NCBI GenBank assembly: GCA_002315815.1
Contig: DCIN01000032.1
Location: 1-18,186 of the forward strand
Source of the DNA: Bacteroidales bacterium UBA1725
GTDB lineage: Bacteria > Bacteroidota > Bacteroidia > Bacteroidales > UBA932
DNA length: 18,186 bases
Reading direction: 5' to 3'
This document shows positions 14,525-18,186 of the stretch, one piece after another. The translations under genes and the position numbers were made by a program. The notes beneath the pieces are model-generated. The model was not told the origin of the DNA. It did no database searches and saw only the letters and a list, made by a program, of their open reading frames with translations. Within the stretch, counting starts at the first letter, position 1, and each line of letters begins with the position of its first letter.

Positions 14525-16588
14525 TTATTTCACATATTGTCCCAAAGAGGTGTCTTTCAGGGCTTCTGCAAGAATATCGCAATACAGACGTGCTCCTTTC
14601 TCCTTGGTGTGGACACTGTCGGAGAAATAGTCGGACTGTGATACCTCTTTGCCCAGCGCATCAAATCTTTCGGCTGCAAGGACATTGAAATCCACAAATT
14701 CACAAGCTTCCTCCTCTGCAACCCTACGGCACCAGGCATTGTAAGTGTCGGTGAATCGTCTCACCTTCCCGTCCATACCCCAACTGTTCTGAGGAGTGGG
14801 TGAGACAATGACCGGAATACCTCCGCGAATCTTGGTCTGGCGCACCATCATACGCACATAGTGCCCGTAACTGTACACGTTCTCAGTTGCGCCGTTCTTC
14901 TCCATCACTACGGGCGTAGGCTGGTCGGAAGTGCCGCTGACTGTTCCTCTTGCTCTTCCTGTACCAAGAGCCGACATATCGTTGTGGCCGAACTGGATTA
15001 TCACATAATCACCTTTCTTGATCCTGTCGCGGATACCGCCCCAGTTGTTGTTGAAGAAGGTGCGGCTGCTCAAACCGCCTACGGCATCATTCTCCACTAT
15101 GATTCCATCATTTACATATTCATTGAAGAAACTGCCCCAGCCCCACTGGCCGTTGCTGCCTGTCCCGCTTCCGTTCTTGCAGGTTGAGTCTCCTGCAAGG
15201 AAGAGCATAGGCTTGTCGTAGCTCACGGTGGCACTATAATACGGTATCCTGTTTCCTCCACGGTATAGTTTGATCATCTCGGCGGCAGCCAGCAGGACAG
15301 GACCATAACCGTGAGCTGCATAGACACTTACCGGGCGTCCTTCATAGAAGGTGTTTGTCCAGCCGAGACCGGTGCCCACACAGGTGTTCTCCACCTGTCC
15401 CATTTCATTGACCTGCCTCATTACAGCGTTCCATCCGGCTTTGGCAATGTCCTGATATGCAGTCTTGTCGAGCCAACCCTGATTGACGGCGTGGGCGAAT
15501 CCATAAACGAACATAGCGGATGCACTGGTTTCAAGATAAGATTCTGTCTTGTCAATCAACTGGTGCCAGGTCCCCTCGGGAGACTGATATGCAGCAATGC
15601 CGCGAAGAACGTTGCAGAGCAGTTCCAGAACCTCATCGCGTCCCTGCACGTTCTCGGGGACGGCATCGAGCACATCGCACATCGTGAGAACGGCCCAGCC
15701 GTTTGCTCTTGCCCAATGATATGAAGGATGCTCGGACATACCCTCAATCCAACCGTGACGGTAGAGGTTCTTCTCCGGAATCCAAAGGTATTTCTTGAAT
15801 AACAGGACCTGATTGATGGCCTCGTTGTAATACTTCTGGGTCAGGTCTCCGCGTTCGCTCTGACTCAATTTGCCGCGGTAAGCGATTGGAGTGATGCCCA
15901 TATACATATCGTCAAGCCAAACCGAATTGGTTGTGGGCCTGTTGCGGGCAAGGATTCCGTTCCCGAATCGGTATTCCTTGTACATTACGAAATCGAACCA
16001 ATTGTCCAGAAGCTGACGGAACTCTCTTGAACCGCGGGGGTCGGCAAGGGTCGCCTTGATCATTGCAGCAGTCATCGCCCCACAGTCATCCAGCCATTTG
16101 GGAGTATGAAGGGCGTTGAGCCTCATCTGATAACCTGTCTCATCGTAATAGTTCTTTACATAGGGATAGACTTTTCCGAGGAATTTGAGACGTTCATACA
16201 CATAGTCGGAATATTTTGTGACCCCCAGCACATCGGCGGCCTTCAGAAAACCTGAATAGGTCACGCCCCACTCGTAAGTGGAAATGCCGAAATCGCCTTT
16301 CTTGAAAGAAGTGGAATTGTCAATGGCGTTGAAATCACTGATTGTGTTGTCGTCCGCATCCACAAGTTCATAAGGGGTGCAGGCGGACAGATAATTGTAG
16401 ATGCGTTCCACAATTTCCTCCGTCGCTTGTGCCGGGTCTATTCTCTTCGGTGCTTCGGCGGACTCGACTTTCTTCGAAGTGCCATTGGAAGCTTCATTTT
16501 TAGTTGTTTTTTTACGTGTCTGGGCTGAGAGGATGGTCACGGAAAACAAGGCCGCCATCAATACCAAAAATTTCAGAATTCTGTTCAT
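14525..16588 (-). CDS. Fused GH105 unsaturated uronyl hydrolase and CE12 acetylesterase
   Basis: The protein is 687 residues from the ATG at 16588 (the frame also has a TTG at 16606, less likely). A signal peptide (RILKFLVLMAALFSVTILSAQ) precedes a Lys/Ser-rich linker. The GH105 (YteR-like) domain spans about 55-445, with SVWLDDMYMGITPIAYRG holding the proposed catalytic aspartate (about 226), HGWIEGMSEHPSYHWARANGWA, and ESYLETSASAMFVYGFAHAV. It removes the unsaturated galacturonic residue left by lyases. An SGNH/CE12 rhamnogalacturonan acetylesterase domain follows (about 460-680), with LAGDST (Ser468), NDAVGG, FGHNDM and the Asp-His pair in FSDSVHT (about 657 and 660). All four blocks are intact, so both halves should be active. 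It stands divergent from a PL11 lyase gene, so it probably works outside the cytoplasm on lyase products. Confidence 0.95.
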   Translation of the reverse strand: MNRILKFLVLMAALFSVTILSAQTRKKTTKNEASNGTSKKVESAEAPKRIDPAQATEEIVERIYNYLSACTPYELVDADDNTISDFNAIDNSTSFKKGDFGISTYEWGVTYSGFLKAADVLGVTKYSDYVYERLKFLGKVYPYVKNYYDETGYQMRLNALHTPKWLDDCGAMTAAMIKATLADPRGSREFRQLLDNWFDFVMYKEYRFGNGILARNRPTTNSVWLDDMYMGITPIAYRGKLSQSERGDLTQKYYNEAINQVLLFKKYLWIPEKNLYRHGWIEGMSEHPSYHWARANGWAVLTMCDVLDAVPENVQGRDEVLELLCNVLRGIAAYQSPEGTWHQLIDKTESYLETSASAMFVYGFAHAVNQGWLDKTAYQDIAKAGWNAVMRQVNEMGQVENTCVGTGLGWTNTFYEGRPVSVYAAHGYGPVLLAAAEMIKLYRGGNRIPYYSATVSYDKPMLFLAGDSTCKNGSGTGSNGQWGWGSFFNEYVNDGIIVENDAVGGLSSRTFFNNNWGGIRDRIKKGDYVIIQFGHNDMSALGTGRARGTVSGTSDQPTPVVMEKNGATENVYSYGHYVRMMVRQTKIRGGIPVIVSPTPQNSWGMDGKVRRFTDTYNAWCRRVAEEEACEFVDFNVLAAERFDALGKEVSQSDYFSDSVHTKEKGARLYCDILAEALKDTSLGQYVK

Positions 16589-16648
16589 TTTGTATGATTT
16601 TTGCAAGTGTATAATTATTTTGAATTCCCAAATATACTATTATTTATT
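16589..16648. promoter_or_regulatory. Divergent promoter region of the pectin genes
   Basis: This 60-bp gap separates two start codons facing apart. On the minus strand TACACTTG (16604-16611) matches the -7 consensus at 5 of the 6 defined positions and would give a roughly 10-base leader for the GH105-CE12 gene. On the plus strand TTATTTTG (16615-16622) also matches 5 of 6 and lies 26 bp before the lyase ATG. Neither has an obvious -33 element. The two boxes are 3 bp apart, so one regulator could control both genes. Confidence 0.35.
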
Positions 16649-18186
16649 ATGAAAAAAACATCCATTTCATTACTGCTTCTTGTGTTTGCGGCCGTGTTTT
16701 GCAGCGGCAATGAAGCAAAAGGGCCGCGCTACTCGGCAGGTATCCAGAAAGAACATCTGAGTCGCGGTCTTGTTGCCATTCATAACGGAGGTGGCAAAGT
16801 TTCCCTCAGCTGGAGGTATCTGGAAAGTGATCCTCTGGACGTGGCTTTCGATGTTTATCGCAACTCGAAAAAACTCAACTCCGAACCCCTCTGCAAATCG
16901 ACCTTCTTCATCGATTCTGATGTTGACACAACGGCAGTGAACGAGTACAGCGTCAAGGTTTGCGGCAAAAAGACTGGAGACAGAGAAAACGGCGCATCCT
17001 ATGTTCTTACTGCTGAGCTGGCATCCAAACCATATCTCGATATTCCGATTCATCCGGTAGAAGGATTTCCCGAGGGCTACTATACCCCGAACGACATTAC
17101 GGTGGGTGACCTTGACGGCGACGGAGAGTACGAACTCGTTGTAAAGATGGAAACCCGCACTTATGACAACTCCAGAAGTGGAATCTGCGATGAAGGCAAT
17201 CTGATCGACGCATATAAAATGGACGGGACCTTTATGTGGCGTGTGGATCTGGGACTGAACATCCGTCAGGGAGCACACTATACACAAATGAGTCTCTATG
17301 ACTTCGACGGGGACGGCAAGGCAGAGCTCGCGGTGAAGACCTCCGAGGGTACCAAATTCGGTGACGGCACAGTAATCGGAGACACCGACGGAGACGGACG
17401 CACCGACTACCGCATTCTGGACAAGTCTGACCGCAACTATGGAATGATTCTCGAAGGACCCGAATTCCTGTCGGTCATCGACGGACAGACAGGCAAGGAA
17501 CTGGCACGCGCAGATTTCATTGAGCGCGGAACTCCGTATGAGTTCGGCGATGTGACTGGAAACCGCATCGACCGTTATCTTGGGGGGGCCGGTTACTTCG
17601 ACGGCAAGCGTCCCAGCATACTGATTTGCCGGGGTTATTACGCCAAGACAGTCCTCGAGGCCTGGGACTACAGAAACGGAAAACTTATGAAGAGGTGGAG
17701 ATTCGACAGCTTTGCGGATGACGACAAATATATAGCATACGAGCATCAGGGAGCACATAGCCTGAGAATCGGCGATGTCGATGCTGACGGCAAGGATGAG
17801 GTGATTTACGGAGCCTGTGTGATAGACGATGACGGCAGAGGCAAATACTCGACAGGTCTGGATCACGGAGATGCCCTGCATCTGGCCGACCTGAATCCGA
17901 ACAGGGAAGGACTCGAGGTTTGGATGGTGCACGAAAGCTCACCGATGCGCGCCGGTTCCAGTCTTACCGATGCCGCCACCGGGGAACTTCTTTGGGGTTA
18001 TCCCTCTGTTGCAGATGTCGGTAGGGGAATGACCGCTGACATTGACCCTCGTTTCCCCGGTTGGGAGACCTGGTCATCAGGCACTAATGGTGTGTACAGC
18101 ATAGACGGCCGCCTTATTACGACTAAGAAGCCAAGTGTGAATTTCGCAATTTGGTGGGACGGAGACCTGAACAGGGAACTGCTTGA
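16649..18186 (+). CDS. Rhamnogalacturonan lyase, PL11 family (3' end outside window)
   Basis: The gene begins at the ATG at 16649 and is open through the last base; 512 codons are visible, of about 600-620 usual for PL11. A signal peptide (SISLLLLVFAAVFCSG) precedes an N-terminal beta domain (about 35-125) and then an eight-bladed-propeller-type lyase domain. Calcium-binding loops rich in Asp are plain: DLDGDGEYELVVK (154-166), DFDGDGKAELAVK (218-230), DTDGDGR (245-251) and DVDADGKDEV (376-385). PL11 hallmarks include AYEHQGAHSLRIGDV and HGDALHLADLNPNREGLEVW. The enzyme cuts the rhamnose-galacturonate backbone of rhamnogalacturonan I by beta-elimination, leaving the unsaturated ends that GH105 removes. 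The cysteine near the signal end lacks a proper lipobox (VFC), so secretion by the ordinary signal peptidase is more likely. Confidence 0.95.
   Translation, partial: MKKTSISLLLLVFAAVFCSGNEAKGPRYSAGIQKEHLSRGLVAIHNGGGKVSLSWRYLESDPLDVAFDVYRNSKKLNSEPLCKSTFFIDSDVDTTAVNEYSVKVCGKKTGDRENGASYVLTAELASKPYLDIPIHPVEGFPEGYYTPNDITVGDLDGDGEYELVVKMETRTYDNSRSGICDEGNLIDAYKMDGTFMWRVDLGLNIRQGAHYTQMSLYDFDGDGKAELAVKTSEGTKFGDGTVIGDTDGDGRTDYRILDKSDRNYGMILEGPEFLSVIDGQTGKELARADFIERGTPYEFGDVTGNRIDRYLGGAGYFDGKRPSILICRGYYAKTVLEAWDYRNGKLMKRWRFDSFADDDKYIAYEHQGAHSLRIGDVDADGKDEVIYGACVIDDDGRGKYSTGLDHGDALHLADLNPNREGLEVWMVHESSPMRAGSSLTDAATGELLWGYPSVADVGRGMTADIDPRFPGWETWSSGTNGVYSIDGRLITTKKPSVNFAIWWDGDLNRELL

Noticed and set aside
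16670..17932. Long minus-strand open frame (420 codons) opposite the PL11 gene
   Set aside because: It mirrors a well-conserved lyase, with low-complexity hydrophobic text and no family signature.
1..18186. CRISPR array, tRNA, rRNA, insertion sequence or prophage genes
   Set aside because: I saw no regularly spaced repeats, cloverleaf-like genes, transposase or integrase motifs anywhere in the window.

Overview
The window looks like a chromosomal segment of a Bacteroidales bacterium (phylum Bacteroidota), probably a gut or rumen type; the genus cannot be fixed from this sequence. The signs are a TonB-dependent receptor paired with a DUF4249 lipoprotein, a lipoprotein with a bacterial Ig-like (Big_5) domain, -7 boxes of the TAnnTTTG type, an absence of obvious Shine-Dalgarno sequences, and pectin-degrading enzymes (PL11, GH105, CE12). 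I see no tRNA, rRNA, CRISPR array, insertion sequence or phage gene.

Left part (1-5255). The window opens inside the 3' end of an unidentified plus-strand gene that contains a perfect 31-bp inverted repeat, possibly an assembly fold-back. Next comes tenA on the minus strand, with its terminator, a TPP riboswitch and a -7 promoter box, so the gene should respond to thiamine pyrophosphate. Divergent from it is a three-gene plus-strand unit: a lipocalin-like protein without a visible signal peptide, an 817-residue TonB-dependent receptor, and a DUF4249 lipoprotein. This is probably an outer-membrane uptake system of unknown substrate.

Middle part (5201-14437). Six minus-strand genes lie nearly end to end: ligA, a YihY/BrkB membrane protein, a bifunctional RelA/SpoT enzyme, an Ig-like lipoprotein, an outer-membrane beta-barrel protein, and ispG. 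Gaps are 27 bp or less and one junction overlaps by 4 bp, so they probably form one operon read from a promoter just before ligA. The operon mixes housekeeping functions (DNA joining, stringent response, isoprenoid synthesis) with envelope proteins. Its last gene, ispG, overlaps the end of the DUF4249 gene by 55 bp, tail to tail.

Right part (14491-18186). Two divergent genes 60 bp apart form a rhamnogalacturonan-I degradation pair. One is a fused GH105 unsaturated glucuronyl/galacturonyl hydrolase plus CE12 acetylesterase. The other is a PL11 rhamnogalacturonan lyase that runs off the window edge. Lyase, esterase and hydrolase would act in sequence on acetylated pectin backbone.

No clearly unprecedented system is visible. 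The points most worth a second look are an IspG that has kept the flanks but lost most of the inserted domain usual in this phylum, the GH105-CE12 fusion opposite PL11, the lipocalin/TonB receptor/DUF4249 triad, and a 21-bp tandem duplication that copies the end of the relA/spoT gene behind its own stop codon.
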